DNA from: Pseudomonas putida | GTDB taxonomy: Bacteria > Pseudomonadota > Gammaproteobacteria > Pseudomonadales > Pseudomonadaceae | Length of the DNA: 64,000 nt | Direction: 5' to 3' | Assembly: GCF_005080685.1 (NCBI RefSeq) | Contig: NZ_CP039371.1 | Coordinates: 3,038,001-3,102,000, forward strand | In this document: positions 51,842 through 60,676 of the stretch, piece after piece | Layout of the letters: each line of letters starts with the position of its first letter | Position numbering within the stretch: position 1 is the first letter of the stretch | The notes under the pieces: generated by a model | Told to the model about the DNA's origin: nothing | The model's database searches: none | What the model saw: only the letters and a program-made list of their open reading frames with translations | Made by a program: the position numbers and the translations under genes

Positions 51842-52822
51842 ATGAACGGCCTGCACGGCAACACCGCCAATCGCCTGGGTCTCGATCTCTCGGCGTTGTT
51901 CAACCAACCGGGTTTCAGCAGCTGTTCCGCCCAGGCAGTGCAGCAGCGTTTGGGCGAAGCGCTGGTCGACCATGAACTGGATTGGCCCGATGGCAGGGTG
52001 GATGTCACCTTGCACCGAGGCCAGGTCGCCAGTTGCGAGCTGTATGCGCTGCGGTATGGCGGCCAGGTTGAGATTCGTCCGCAACCTTTCGAGGATTTCG
52101 TCCTGGTGCAGATGCCCTTGCAGGGCAATGCCACATTGCAGTGCGACGGCATCAGCCATTGCGTGAGCCCTGGCGACGCGGCCGTGTTGGCTCCGCGCGA
52201 GGATGCGCGGGTGCTGTGGGAGGCGGGTTGCGAGCAATTGATTCTCAAACTGCCGCGTGCGCTGGTCGAGACGTGCCAGGCGCATATGGACCCGGGAGCG
52301 GGGTTGCCAGCCTTGAGCCGGCTACAACGGCCATTGGCCGTGCGCTGGCTGCGCTTGGTCAGCGAGTTGCTGGAGCATTTGCCACGTGGTGAGCAGGCGG
52401 TGCCGCTGTCGCCTTGGCTGCAGCACCTGGAGCAAAGTTTGCCGCTGTTTCTCCTCAGCCACTGCACGAGCGAGCCCGACGCCGGTGGTGAGACACGCCA
52501 GCCTGCGCGCAACCTGGAGCGCCTCGACGCGTGCATGCGCGGTTATCTGAACCAGAGCATCAGCTTGCCGCAACTGGCGAGCGAGGCGGGTATGAGCATT
52601 CGCAGTCTGAATACCTTGTGTCAGCGCGAGTATGCCCAAAGCCCGATGGACCGCCTGCGCAGCCTGCGTCTGGATGCGGCGCGGGATCATCTGCTTGGCA
52701 ACCCTGCTGCCAGTGTCACAGAAGTAGCCTTGGAATATGGCTTTGCCCATATCGGACGATTCGCCGCCTACTACCGACAGCGTTTCGGCGAGTTGCCGCG
52801 CCAGACGCGCGGAATAGGTTAG
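51842..52822 (+). CDS. Second AraC-family regulator
   Basis: A 326-residue AraC-type protein with an AraC-like N-terminal domain (GQVASCELYALRYGGQVEIRPQPFEDFVLVQMPL) and a C-terminal DNA-binding region (ISLPQLASEAGMSIRSLNTLCQREYAQSP and VTEVALEYGFAHIGRFAAYYRQRFGELP). Its start follows the previous regulator's stop by one base. It could serve the second Rieske operon, letting two ligands be sensed, or it may form a heteromeric control with the first regulator. Confidence 0.85.
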   Translation: MNGLHGNTANRLGLDLSALFNQPGFSSCSAQAVQQRLGEALVDHELDWPDGRVDVTLHRGQVASCELYALRYGGQVEIRPQPFEDFVLVQMPLQGNATLQCDGISHCVSPGDAAVLAPREDARVLWEAGCEQLILKLPRALVETCQAHMDPGAGLPALSRLQRPLAVRWLRLVSELLEHLPRGEQAVPLSPWLQHLEQSLPLFLLSHCTSEPDAGGETRQPARNLERLDACMRGYLNQSISLPQLASEAGMSIRSLNTLCQREYAQSPMDRLRSLRLDAARDHLLGNPAASVTEVALEYGFAHIGRFAAYYRQRFGELPRQTRGIG

Positions 52823-52859
52823 CCAAGGCGTCTGGCACGGGATGCGCCCGTGTTCGCGG

Positions 52860-52975
52860 CGGTTCGGCGCCCGGACAAGCCCGCGCCTACAGCAATAGCG
52901 CCGATCCCGGCCACATTGTGGGAGCGGCCTTGTGTCGCGAAAGGGCTGCAGCGCAGCCCCCGCATCCTCAAGTCG
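52860..52975. repeat. Cluster of two divergent REP-like/palindromic remnants
   Basis: Around 52865-52895 is a variant of the REP motif (GACAAGCCCGCGCCTACAGC). At 52917-52940 GTGGGAGCGGCCTTGTGTCG resembles the inner arm of the long inverted repeat at 41305-41324. They fill the gap after the second AraC gene and before the convergent lipoprotein gene. Confidence 0.55.
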
Positions 52976-52985
52976 CGTGATCAGG

Positions 52986-53654
52986 TCACTTCTTCAGCGC
53001 CTGGAACGACTTGACCATATCCTGCGCCCAGCCATCGAGCACAGCCCGGGCATCCTTGGCCTGCATCACCTGGGAAGCGTTTTCCAGCTCGGCGCCGGCA
53101 CCTTTGCGCACCACTTGCGCCACCACCTGGTTGTTGCCGCCATCGAGGAAGGCCGCCTCGGTGGCGATACTGGTGTCCTGGTCACGAATGCCCGTGGCGG
53201 TACTCACACCGGCTGCAATCAGCGCGATGGGAATCACCTCGTAAGGCCTCAGGCCCTTGGTCTCGGCACTCACCGCCGTAATGGCCGGGCGCACGATCAG
53301 CACGTTCGGGCCTGGGCCATTGGCCAGGGGCAATGCCTTGGAGAATTGGTTCTTCAACGCCTGGTCATAAGACTGGGTGATGCCCGTCAGGGTACTTTGC
53401 GGAATCTTCTCGGTCGGCTGCGGCTTGGGATAGAGCTGGCTGGGCTCGATGTAGACGCTGGTGTAGCGGTTGGCGTCTATGCCAGGCTTGATCCAACGCA
53501 TCACCGGCGCACCGCTGGGAGATTTCTCCTCTTTCAGCAGGCTGTAGTTCTTGAGAAATCCGGAATATTGATCCGACTCGACGTACTTGCTCGCACACCC
53601 TGAGAGCAACATGGAGGAAACGCACAGCGTTACAGCGAATGACTTGAGTTTCAT
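52986..53654 (-). CDS. DUF3313-family lipoprotein
   Basis: A 222-residue lipoprotein with signal MKLKSFAVTLCVSSMLLSGCASKY (lipobox cysteine 20) and the DUF3313 body: YSGFLKNYSLLKEEKSPSGAPVMRWIKPGIDANRYTSVYIEPSQLYP. The function of the family is not known; it is placed in the envelope. It stands alone, convergent with the second AraC gene. The ribosome site is AAGGAG before the ATG. Confidence 0.85.
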   Translation of the reverse strand: MKLKSFAVTLCVSSMLLSGCASKYVESDQYSGFLKNYSLLKEEKSPSGAPVMRWIKPGIDANRYTSVYIEPSQLYPKPQPTEKIPQSTLTGITQSYDQALKNQFSKALPLANGPGPNVLIVRPAITAVSAETKGLRPYEVIPIALIAAGVSTATGIRDQDTSIATEAAFLDGGNNQVVAQVVRKGAGAELENASQVMQAKDARAVLDGWAQDMVKSFQALKK

Positions 53655-53918
53655 GTTCTGATTCTCCTTCGGACATCCAACTGCACTGTTTTAGACACAC
53701 AGCTAGCACCGCCACCCGTACCAGGCGATTTGACAAGCTGGGCTATTGCGGACACCTACAGCGCCATACAGTTTTTACGTCTAGTCTTGTGCTCGTAATC
53801 ACGCTAGGCGCAAACATCAAAATTGCAACCGCAATGCCGGAACTGTGCATCCGTAGCCCGAGCGGGTGGCGTGACGGCTTGCGTACGGCTGGAGCATGGC
53901 TATCCAAGGGGAAAGCAC

Positions 53919-54515
53919 ATGGGCCAAACCAGTGACCTGATCATCTGCGAATACTGCGACACGCTTTACCAGCGCACTTCACTTGGCCGCCATCAGCGCG
54001 CACTTTGTCCGCAGTGCGGCGGGGTTTTGTATCGCCATTGCAATTTAACGATTCAGCAGCGACTGGCACTTAGTGTCACCGGTGGCGTATTGCTGATATT
54101 CGCAAACTTCTATCCCGTCATGACCATCAGCATGCAGGGGCTGTCCAACTCGGCAACGTTGTGGGACTCGGTGCAGATCCTCAGTAGCGGCAGCATCACC
54201 TTCATTGCCCTGGTCATGGCGCTGGCCATCATCCTTGCCCCCCTCCTGCAAATCGGCCTGTTGTGCTGGCTGCTCAGCTTTGCCCTTGCCGGGCAACGCG
54301 CGCCTGGCTTCGCCACCTGCATGCGTGGCCTGGAAGCCCTGCGTCCCTGGAGCATGCTCGAGGTGTGCCTGTTGGGGGCGATGGTCGCGGTGATCAAGCT
54401 GGCGGGGTTGCTCGAAGTCATTCCCGGTATCGGCCTGCTGGCATTGGCAGCCTTGAGCATGTTGATCATCTACATCGCCGGTCGCGACATCCGTGACTTG
54501 TGGGAGCAGGTATGA
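53919..54515 (+). CDS. pqiA: PqiA-type integral membrane protein, first half
   Basis: A 198-residue protein of the paraquat-inducible A family. A zinc-ribbon-like start (CEYCDTLYQR and CPQCGGVLYRH) is followed by four predicted helices (GGVLLIFANFYPVMTISMQG). E. coli PqiA has two such modules in one chain; here they are two genes. ATG 53919 has AAGGGGAAAG upstream. The operon forms an intermembrane lipid-transport-like system with pqiB and pqiC. Confidence 0.88.
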   Translation: MGQTSDLIICEYCDTLYQRTSLGRHQRALCPQCGGVLYRHCNLTIQQRLALSVTGGVLLIFANFYPVMTISMQGLSNSATLWDSVQILSSGSITFIALVMALAIILAPLLQIGLLCWLLSFALAGQRAPGFATCMRGLEALRPWSMLEVCLLGAMVAVIKLAGLLEVIPGIGLLALAALSMLIIYIAGRDIRDLWEQV

Positions 54516-55156
54516 GTACGCCGGTGCGTGCCGACGAAGCAGGCTTGTGCCTGTGCCACGGTTGCGGGCAAGCCTGCGACCTGCACAGCGACGCGCACAC
54601 CTGCACACGCTGCGGCGCGCCCATCCACCGGCGCAAGGCCAACGCCATCAGCCGCGGCTGGGCGTTCTTGCTGGCTGCGCTGGTGTTCTACGTGCCAGCC
54701 AACCTGTTGCCGGTGATGCACACCGAGATGCTCGGCAGTGGTAGCGACAGCACCATTGGCGGGGGTGTGATCGAGTTCTGGGAGGCCGGAGCCTGGGATA
54801 TCGCGCTGATCATCTTCATCGCCAGCATGGGCGTGCCGGCCATCAAGTTCTTTTCCCTCGGGCTGTTGCTGTTTACCGCAGGGCGCCGCTCCGCCTGGGC
54901 ACGCCGGCAGCGTTCACAACTGTTTCGCTTCGTCGAGCTGATCGGCTACTGGTCGATGCTCGACGTGATGGTGGTGGCCCTGGTGGCCGCACTGGTGCAG
55001 TTGCGCGGGTTGGGCACCATCGAGCCGCGCGAGGGCATCCTGTTTTTCGGCATGGTCGTGGTGCTGACCATGTTCTCGGCCAATAGCTTCGACCCACGCC
55101 TGATCTGGGATCGCCACGACAACCAAGGGGGCCGCACGGATGGTGCAGGAGACTGA
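54512..55156 (+). CDS. pqiA: PqiA-type integral membrane protein, second half
   Basis: A 214-residue second PqiA-like protein with four cysteines in the ribbon (CHGCGQAC and CTRCGAP) and four membrane helices. ATG 54512 overlaps the preceding gene's stop (ATGA), and its own end overlaps the next gene by 17 bp, so the set is tightly coupled. Confidence 0.88.
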   Translation: MSTPVRADEAGLCLCHGCGQACDLHSDAHTCTRCGAPIHRRKANAISRGWAFLLAALVFYVPANLLPVMHTEMLGSGSDSTIGGGVIEFWEAGAWDIALIIFIASMGVPAIKFFSLGLLLFTAGRRSAWARRQRSQLFRFVELIGYWSMLDVMVVALVAALVQLRGLGTIEPREGILFFGMVVVLTMFSANSFDPRLIWDRHDNQGGRTDGAGD

Positions 55157-56780
55157 GAAGCGCGCATTGGCGGGGCAGGCGCAGGTGCGCACCCGGCGCT
55201 GGAACGTGTCATTGGTGTGGATCGTGCCGATCCTGGCGATCCTGGTGGGGGCATCGCTGGTCGTGCGCAACTGGATGCAGGAAGGCCCGGTCATCTCGAT
55301 TTTCTTCAATTCCGGCGAAGGCCTGGTGGCGCACAAGACCCAAGTCAAGTACCGCAGCGTGGTGATCGGCGAGGTCACCTCGGTGGACCTGGCGGACGAC
55401 CGCACGGGTGTGGTCGCCAAGGTGCAGCTCTCCGACGACGCCCGTTCCTTCGCCACCAAGGGCGCGCGCTTCTGGGTAGTGCGCCCGCGTATTGGAGCGG
55501 GCGGCATCTCCGGGGTCGATACGTTGCTGTCGGGCAGTTTCATCGGTGCCGATGCCGGCGAGTCCAAGGCGCCGGAAAAGAACTTCAAGGGCCTCGAGTT
55601 GCCGCCGCCGATCACCTATGGTGAGAAGGGCAAGCATTTCGTGCTCGGCGCTTCCGATCTGGGCTCGCTGGATATCGGCTCATCCATCTACTACCGCAAG
55701 ATTCCAGTCGGGGAGGTGGTGTCGTTTTCCCTCAAGAAAGATGGTTCGGGCGTGGATATCGGCATCTTCGTGCAGGCGCCGTTCGACGCGTTCGTCACCA
55801 CCGACACGCGTTTCTGGAATGCCAGCGGCATCGACATGCAGATCGGCGCCAACGGCCTCAAGGTCGACACCGAGTCATTGTCGTCCATCCTCGTGGGGCG
55901 CTTGGCGTTCGGTGCGCCGGACTTCGCTCCCGAGGCCCAGGCCGCGGCCGACAACGCCCAGTTCCAGCTGTTTGGCGACCGGGAGACGGCCCTGGCTCCG
56001 CCCAGTGGCCCGGCGCAATACCTGCAACTGCGCTTCGACCAGGCCATGCGCGGTTTGTCGGTAGGCGCGCCGGTAGAGTTCAAAGGCGTGGAATTCGGCA
56101 GGGTCACGTCGATCAAGCTGGACTACGATCCGGTCAAGCAAAGCTTTCCGGTGGTGGTCGATGCGGTGATCTACCCACAACGGCTGGGGCCGGTGCACCA
56201 GAAGATGCTGGGCGTGTTCAAGCACAAAGAGGGCGACATGGAAGGCGCCAGACGGCTGATCGGCACCTTCGTCGAGCATGGCTTGCGGGCTCAGGCCCGC
56301 AGCGGCAACCTGATCACCGGACAGATGTTCGTCTCGCTCGATTTCTATCCCGACGCGCCCAAGGTCGCGTTCGACGCCACGGCCAACCCCATCGTGATCC
56401 CCACGCTGCCGGGCAGCCTCGAGAAACTGCAGGAACAACTGCAGCATGTGGTCGAACGCATCGGCAAGCTGCCGCTGGAAAGCATCGCCAACAATCTCGA
56501 TGGCACCCTGCGCGACCTGCGGGCCAATCTCAAGCAGTTCAACGGTCAGACCCTGCCGAGCGTGAAAGCTACCCTCGACGACCTGCAGAAGACCCTGCAG
56601 AGCGCCAACTCGACCATTGCCGAGGACTCTCCCCAGCGTGAGCGGCTGGGGGAAACGCTCGACGAACTGGAACGCATGTCGCGCTCGCTGCGAGACTTGT
56701 CCGATTACCTGGGCCGGCACCCTGAATCGCTGATCCGCGGCCGGCCGAAGGCGGCTGGCGCAGACAGCGTGAAACCTTGA
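55140..56780 (+). CDS. pqiB: PqiB-type MCE-domain protein
   Basis: A 546-residue periplasmic protein, the same length as E. coli PqiB. An N-terminal anchor (VSLVWIVPILAILVGASLVV) is followed by three MCE/MlaD repeats (beginning near residues 45, 160 and 290) and a C-terminal coiled-coil region (LEKLQEQLQHVVERIGKLP). Such proteins make a tube bridging inner and outer membranes for lipid movement. Confidence 0.92.
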   Translation: MVQETEKRALAGQAQVRTRRWNVSLVWIVPILAILVGASLVVRNWMQEGPVISIFFNSGEGLVAHKTQVKYRSVVIGEVTSVDLADDRTGVVAKVQLSDDARSFATKGARFWVVRPRIGAGGISGVDTLLSGSFIGADAGESKAPEKNFKGLELPPPITYGEKGKHFVLGASDLGSLDIGSSIYYRKIPVGEVVSFSLKKDGSGVDIGIFVQAPFDAFVTTDTRFWNASGIDMQIGANGLKVDTESLSSILVGRLAFGAPDFAPEAQAAADNAQFQLFGDRETALAPPSGPAQYLQLRFDQAMRGLSVGAPVEFKGVEFGRVTSIKLDYDPVKQSFPVVVDAVIYPQRLGPVHQKMLGVFKHKEGDMEGARRLIGTFVEHGLRAQARSGNLITGQMFVSLDFYPDAPKVAFDATANPIVIPTLPGSLEKLQEQLQHVVERIGKLPLESIANNLDGTLRDLRANLKQFNGQTLPSVKATLDDLQKTLQSANSTIAEDSPQRERLGETLDELERMSRSLRDLSDYLGRHPESLIRGRPKAAGADSVKP

Positions 56781-56802
56781 GGCGCATAGAGGAATGACAC
56801 CC

Positions 56803-57438
56803 ATGCATCGACTGCGTAATCTCTGCGTCGCCAGTGTGCTCGCCGGGCTCTGGGCCTGCAGCAGTGCGCCGAACAACTACCATACCCTGGTGCCGGCGCA
56901 GCCACCCCAGGCCGGCACCCAGAACATCCAGGTCAGCCGGGTCAGCATGCCGCCCCAGGTGGACCGCCCGCAGATCGTGGTGCGCCAGGGCGACAGCGGC
57001 CTGGCCATCCTGGAAACCGAATGGTGGGGCGCCAACCTTGTCGATGAGTTCAAGAGTGCCCTGCAGGACCAGCTTGGCGGCCCTGCGGGTGGCCCCAAGA
57101 CGCTGCTGCGGGTAGATGTGCAACGTTTCGACACAGTGCCGGGCCAGTATGCTTCCCTTGAAGCCATGTGGCGGCTAAAGCGGCCCGACGAGGCCGAAAT
57201 CACCTGCCGCACTTCGTTGCAGACGCCTGCGGACAACTCCATCACCAGCCTGGTCAACGCCCATCAGGCCAACCTGCGCAAACTGGCGCAAGTGGTGCGG
57301 GCAGCTTCGGTGCCTGGCAGGGGTAGGGTGCCCAAGCGCCTGACATGGCCCATGCGACACAGGAGCAGGCATGCCGACGGACCCTTTGCTCACACGGATA
57401 GCCCGCTTGCAGCGAGCGCTTGCGGCCATTGGCCCTGA
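56803..57438 (+). CDS. pqiC: PqiC-type outer-membrane lipoprotein with odd C-terminal extension
   Basis: A 211-residue lipoprotein with lipobox LWACSS and the ABC_trans_aux/PqiC fold (VSRVSMPPQVDRPQIVVRQGDSG, TLLRVDVQRFDTVPGQYASLEA). I chose ATG 56803, since the AGGA site is adjacent to the upstream ATG 56794. The family core ends near residue 168 (NLRKLAQVVRAA); the last ~43 residues are low-complexity, basic, and run 68 bp into the next gene. This looks like a lost stop codon or a deletion scar. Confidence 0.82.
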   Translation: MHRLRNLCVASVLAGLWACSSAPNNYHTLVPAQPPQAGTQNIQVSRVSMPPQVDRPQIVVRQGDSGLAILETEWWGANLVDEFKSALQDQLGGPAGGPKTLLRVDVQRFDTVPGQYASLEAMWRLKRPDEAEITCRTSLQTPADNSITSLVNAHQANLRKLAQVVRAASVPGRGRVPKRLTWPMRHRSRHADGPFAHTDSPLAASACGHWP

Positions 57439-58387
57439 TACCGTGGGCAAGCGCCTGCAGCACGCGGGAAGTGACGAATTGGACCGCCTTGCCGACGTGA
57501 TCAATGGCTTGCTCGATCGGCTCGAGTACAGCGAGGCGCGCGACAGGGCATTGCTCCAGGGCATGGCGGACGGCTATTTCGAACTCGATCGAGACGCCCG
57601 CTTCGTCTCGGCCAACCCGGCGCTATGCCGCATGCTGGGCTACCCGCTCAGCCAAATGATCGGCCAGACGTTCGCCTCCTTGCAAAGCGGGCATGCCCTG
57701 TATCCCGCCAGCGTACCGTCGGTAACCGAAGCCGAACCCGGCGCGCCGGTGTCGGCCTGGCTGCAACGGGCCGATGGCAGCACTGGCTATTTCGAAAGCC
57801 ATATCTCCTGGCTGCGGGCCGACAACGGTGATCTGGTGGGCTACCGCGGCATCGTGCATGACGTCAGCGAGCACGTGCAACATCAGCAAGCCTTGTACGA
57901 AATGGCGTATCAGGATGCGCTGACGAAGCTGGGTAACCGCAAGGCGTTCTACCAGGACCTGGCCATGCACATAGGCAGCGGCAAGGGGCCATTGGCAGTG
58001 CTGTTTCTCGACCTCGACCGCTTCAAGCAGGTGAACGATACCTTCGGCCATGATGTGGGCGATGAACTGCTGGGGTGCATGGCCGAGCGGCTGCGCAATG
58101 CGCTGCGTGCACCGGCCAAGGCCTATCGACTGGGCGGCGATGAATTCACCTTGATCCTGCCGGGGACTGGCCGGGAAGGCGCGACGGCGCTGGCGGGGCG
58201 CGTGCTCAAGGTGGTATCGGAGCCCGTGAGCCTGGGGACTGTGGTTATCGACTTCGTCACGCCCAGCATCGGCCTGGCGCTGGCGCCCGAGCATGCCGGC
58301 GATGTCTCGGGGCTCTTGAAGTGTGCGGACCATGCCATGTACGAGGCCAAGCAGCAGCGTGGATGCGTCTGCGTGTACCGGGCGTAA
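57371..58387 (+). CDS. PAS-GGDEF diguanylate cyclase, apparently N-terminally truncated
   Basis: A 338-residue protein that starts inside what looks like a HAMP segment (SDELDRLADVINGLLDRLEYSEARDRALLQGMADGYFEL). A PAS domain (about 65-180) and a GGDEF domain with an intact active site RLGGDEF follow (catalytic cyclic-di-GMP synthesis). No EAL domain and no membrane segment are present. Relatives usually carry a sensor and two membrane helices before such a HAMP. AGGAGCAGGC precedes ATG 57371, so translation is plausible. It overlaps the pqiC extension. Confidence 0.85.
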   Translation: MPTDPLLTRIARLQRALAAIGPDTVGKRLQHAGSDELDRLADVINGLLDRLEYSEARDRALLQGMADGYFELDRDARFVSANPALCRMLGYPLSQMIGQTFASLQSGHALYPASVPSVTEAEPGAPVSAWLQRADGSTGYFESHISWLRADNGDLVGYRGIVHDVSEHVQHQQALYEMAYQDALTKLGNRKAFYQDLAMHIGSGKGPLAVLFLDLDRFKQVNDTFGHDVGDELLGCMAERLRNALRAPAKAYRLGGDEFTLILPGTGREGATALAGRVLKVVSEPVSLGTVVIDFVTPSIGLALAPEHAGDVSGLLKCADHAMYEAKQQRGCVCVYRA

Positions 58388-58429
58388 CCGGGTAAGATGC
58401 AGGTCAATCCATCGACCGTTGCGCACAGC

Positions 58430-59077
58430 ATGAAAAGTCCACTGTTCATCTCCCTGGATGGTCCGAAGGGCACAGGTAAAACCACGCTCGCAGAAGCCGT
58501 GACCCAGGCGCTGCGGGCCGACGGCCACAAGGTGGTGCGGCTTTCGGAAAAGATGAATGACCCTCACAGGGCCGAGACCATGGGCCTGGTCAACGCACTG
58601 GCGAGAAACCCCTCGGTGGCGCTGGAACTGAGCATCTGCGAGCGCCTTGCGCAAAGCCGCGCCTGGATCTCCCAGCACGTGCTGCCCAAACAACCTGCGG
58701 GCAGCATCATCCTGATCGACCGCTGGTATCCGTCCGACGCCGCGTTCCGGCGGTTGATCCCCTTCGCCGAGGCGTTGCGGCTGAACATGGAGCAACACGT
58801 GCGCGTGCCCGACCTGCACGTCGGGGTGGTCACCGACCCACAAATCTCGTGGGACAGGGCAGCGGCGCGCACGCGTGGGCTGGGCAGCACGGTGATCCAG
58901 GCGTTTCATGAGCACGTGGCGGCGACCCAGGCGTTCGAGCAGGCGTTCATCGATCACGGCTGGCTGTTGTGCCGCAACGAGGGCACGATCGAGCTCGCGA
59001 CCCGGCAGGTGGCGGCTGCGATCGGTGAGGTGATCCGAGGCGCCGACCAGGTTGTGGGCAGACGCGGCTATCTCTGA
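58430..59077 (+). CDS. Thymidylate kinase-like P-loop kinase
   Basis: A 215-residue P-loop protein with FISLDGPKGTGKTTLAEAV (Walker A) and the LIDRWYPSDAAFR motif of dTMP-kinase-like enzymes, plus ARTRGLG as a lid region. It differs from ordinary Tmk and lacks a pathway neighbour, so a nucleotide or other small-molecule kinase role is inferred only from fold. ATG 58430 is chosen because the P-loop begins 15 residues later; ATG 58397 is possible. Confidence 0.78.
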   Translation: MKSPLFISLDGPKGTGKTTLAEAVTQALRADGHKVVRLSEKMNDPHRAETMGLVNALARNPSVALELSICERLAQSRAWISQHVLPKQPAGSIILIDRWYPSDAAFRRLIPFAEALRLNMEQHVRVPDLHVGVVTDPQISWDRAAARTRGLGSTVIQAFHEHVAATQAFEQAFIDHGWLLCRNEGTIELATRQVAAAIGEVIRGADQVVGRRGYL

Positions 59078-59121
59078 AAGTCTAAGGCCACTGCGCCGGG
59101 AAACGCCTTACACTTAGGCTT

Positions 59122-60513
59122 TTGTCAGCCCAGAGCATCGCTGTGAACTTCACCGATCAAACTTTCGACACGATCCTCAATGCCCTGCACGATGGCGTGT
59201 ACATCACCGATGGCGCCGGGATCACCGTCAAGGTCAATACCGCGTACGAGCGCTTGACGGGTTTGCAGAGCGATCAGCTGATCGGACGCAGCATGCACGA
59301 GCTGGTGCGCGATGGCGTGGTCTCGCAATCGGCGTCCTTGCGGGTACTGCAGCAGGGCGCACCGGTTTCGGTGATGCAGAGCCTGGGCAATGGCAAGAAG
59401 CTGCTGGTGAGCGCCACGCCTATTTTCCAGGACCGTCGGGTCAGCTACGTGGTCAGCGCGGTGCGCGACATGACCGAGTTGCTGCGCATGAAACATGAGC
59501 GCGACGAACTCGCCGGGCTCAAGAAGCTGCGCCAGAGCACCGCGCAATTGCACGCTGGCAAATACCAGAAGCTGGCGCAGTCTTCCGAGGTGTTCGACCA
59601 GGCGCAGTCCGGTCCGCTGTTCGCCCAGGCGCGGCGTGTGGCGGGCAGTGACGTGAAGGTGCTGTTGCTGGGCGAAACCGGTGTCGGCAAAGGCCTCATC
59701 GCGCAGTACATCCACAATGCCAGCGCGCGGGCCAAGGAGCCGTTCATACCGCTCAACTGCGGTGCGATGCCGGAAAACCTCATCGAGGCGGAGTTGTTCG
59801 GCTACGCGCCAGGGGCGTTCACCGGAGCAGCGGCCAAGGGCAAGCGCGGCCTTCTGGAACTGGCCAACCACGGCACCTTGTTTCTCGATGAAGTCGGCGA
59901 TCTGCCCTTGTCGGTGCAGGTCAAGTTGCTCAAGGTGATCGAGGAGAACCGGTTCATTCCTGTGGGCGGACTGGAGTTGCGCGAAGTGGACGTGCGGATC
60001 ATCAGCGCTACCCACCATGATCTGCGTGAACGGGTCGCGCAGGGCCTTTTCCGCGCCGACCTGTACTACCGACTGAACGTGGTGCCCATTCGCATTCCTG
60101 CGCTTCGCGAGCGCAGCGGGGAAGTTGCCACGTTGCTGGAGCGTTACCTGCGTCAATTCTGCGAGCGGTATTCGCGCAACATGACCTGGGGGCTGGAAGC
60201 CCTGGACTTGCTCTGCGAATACGCATGGCCCGGAAACATCCGCGAGCTGATCAACCTGGTGGAACGCCTGGTTGTCACTTGCGAGAGCGACACCATCGAG
60301 GCGCTGGACCTGCCTGAGGAAATCCTCAACCTTCACCAGGATCGCCTGAACCAGAACCACCTACCGCTGCGCAAGGTGCTGGAGAACGCCGAGCGGGGCG
60401 CCATCCTTGCCGCCATGCGCGAGCACAAGACCACGCGGCTGGCTGCCAAGGCGCTGGGCGTCAGCCAGGCGACCGTCGTGCAGAAAATGAAGCGCTGGGA
60501 GCAGACTGATTAG
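59122..60513 (+). CDS. Sigma-54-dependent activator with PAS domain
   Basis: A 463-residue enhancer-binding protein with an N-terminal PAS (FDTILNALHDGVYITDGAGITVKVNTAYERLTG), AAA+ domain with Walker A GETGVGKG, GAFTGA (PGAFTGAAAKG) and Walker B GTLFLDEVGDL, and a C-terminal Fis helix-turn-helix (RLAAKALGVSQATVVQKMKR). Start TTG 59122 or GTG 59143 are both possible, with weak ribosome sites. It precedes an alcohol dehydrogenase and a permease whose promoter resembles the sigma-54 type. Confidence 0.85.
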   Translation: MSAQSIAVNFTDQTFDTILNALHDGVYITDGAGITVKVNTAYERLTGLQSDQLIGRSMHELVRDGVVSQSASLRVLQQGAPVSVMQSLGNGKKLLVSATPIFQDRRVSYVVSAVRDMTELLRMKHERDELAGLKKLRQSTAQLHAGKYQKLAQSSEVFDQAQSGPLFAQARRVAGSDVKVLLLGETGVGKGLIAQYIHNASARAKEPFIPLNCGAMPENLIEAELFGYAPGAFTGAAAKGKRGLLELANHGTLFLDEVGDLPLSVQVKLLKVIEENRFIPVGGLELREVDVRIISATHHDLRERVAQGLFRADLYYRLNVVPIRIPALRERSGEVATLLERYLRQFCERYSRNMTWGLEALDLLCEYAWPGNIRELINLVERLVVTCESDTIEALDLPEEILNLHQDRLNQNHLPLRKVLENAERGAILAAMREHKTTRLAAKALGVSQATVVQKMKRWEQTD

Positions 60514-60618
60514 TTTTCTGATCGGCGCCGCTGATTTTGATCCAGATCCTGATCGCCAGCCCAGTCAAAAACCTGAAGAAACCGGCCGCAGACCGCGGAA
60601 TCCGGCGGCTGCAGGACC

Positions 60619-60634
60619 TTGGCACATGTTTTGT
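60619..60634 (+). promoter_or_regulatory. Sigma-54-like promoter of the alcohol dehydrogenase-permease operon
   Basis: TTGGCACATGTTTTGT has a perfect -24 box; the -12 element is GT instead of GC at the right 10-bp distance (g at 60633). It lies about 43 bp before ATG 60677 and after a sigma-54 activator gene, which supports function despite the mismatch. Confidence 0.6.
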
Positions 60635-60676
60635 TACCACCCGGTTCGACTCAATTAAAACAACGAGGATGAGCCG

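Noticed and set aside
57300..57345. A frameshift in pqiC that would restore a family-like end
   Set aside because: I read the other two frames here; both stop within 14 codons and neither gives a recognisable family ending, so lost-stop or deletion explanations are preferred.
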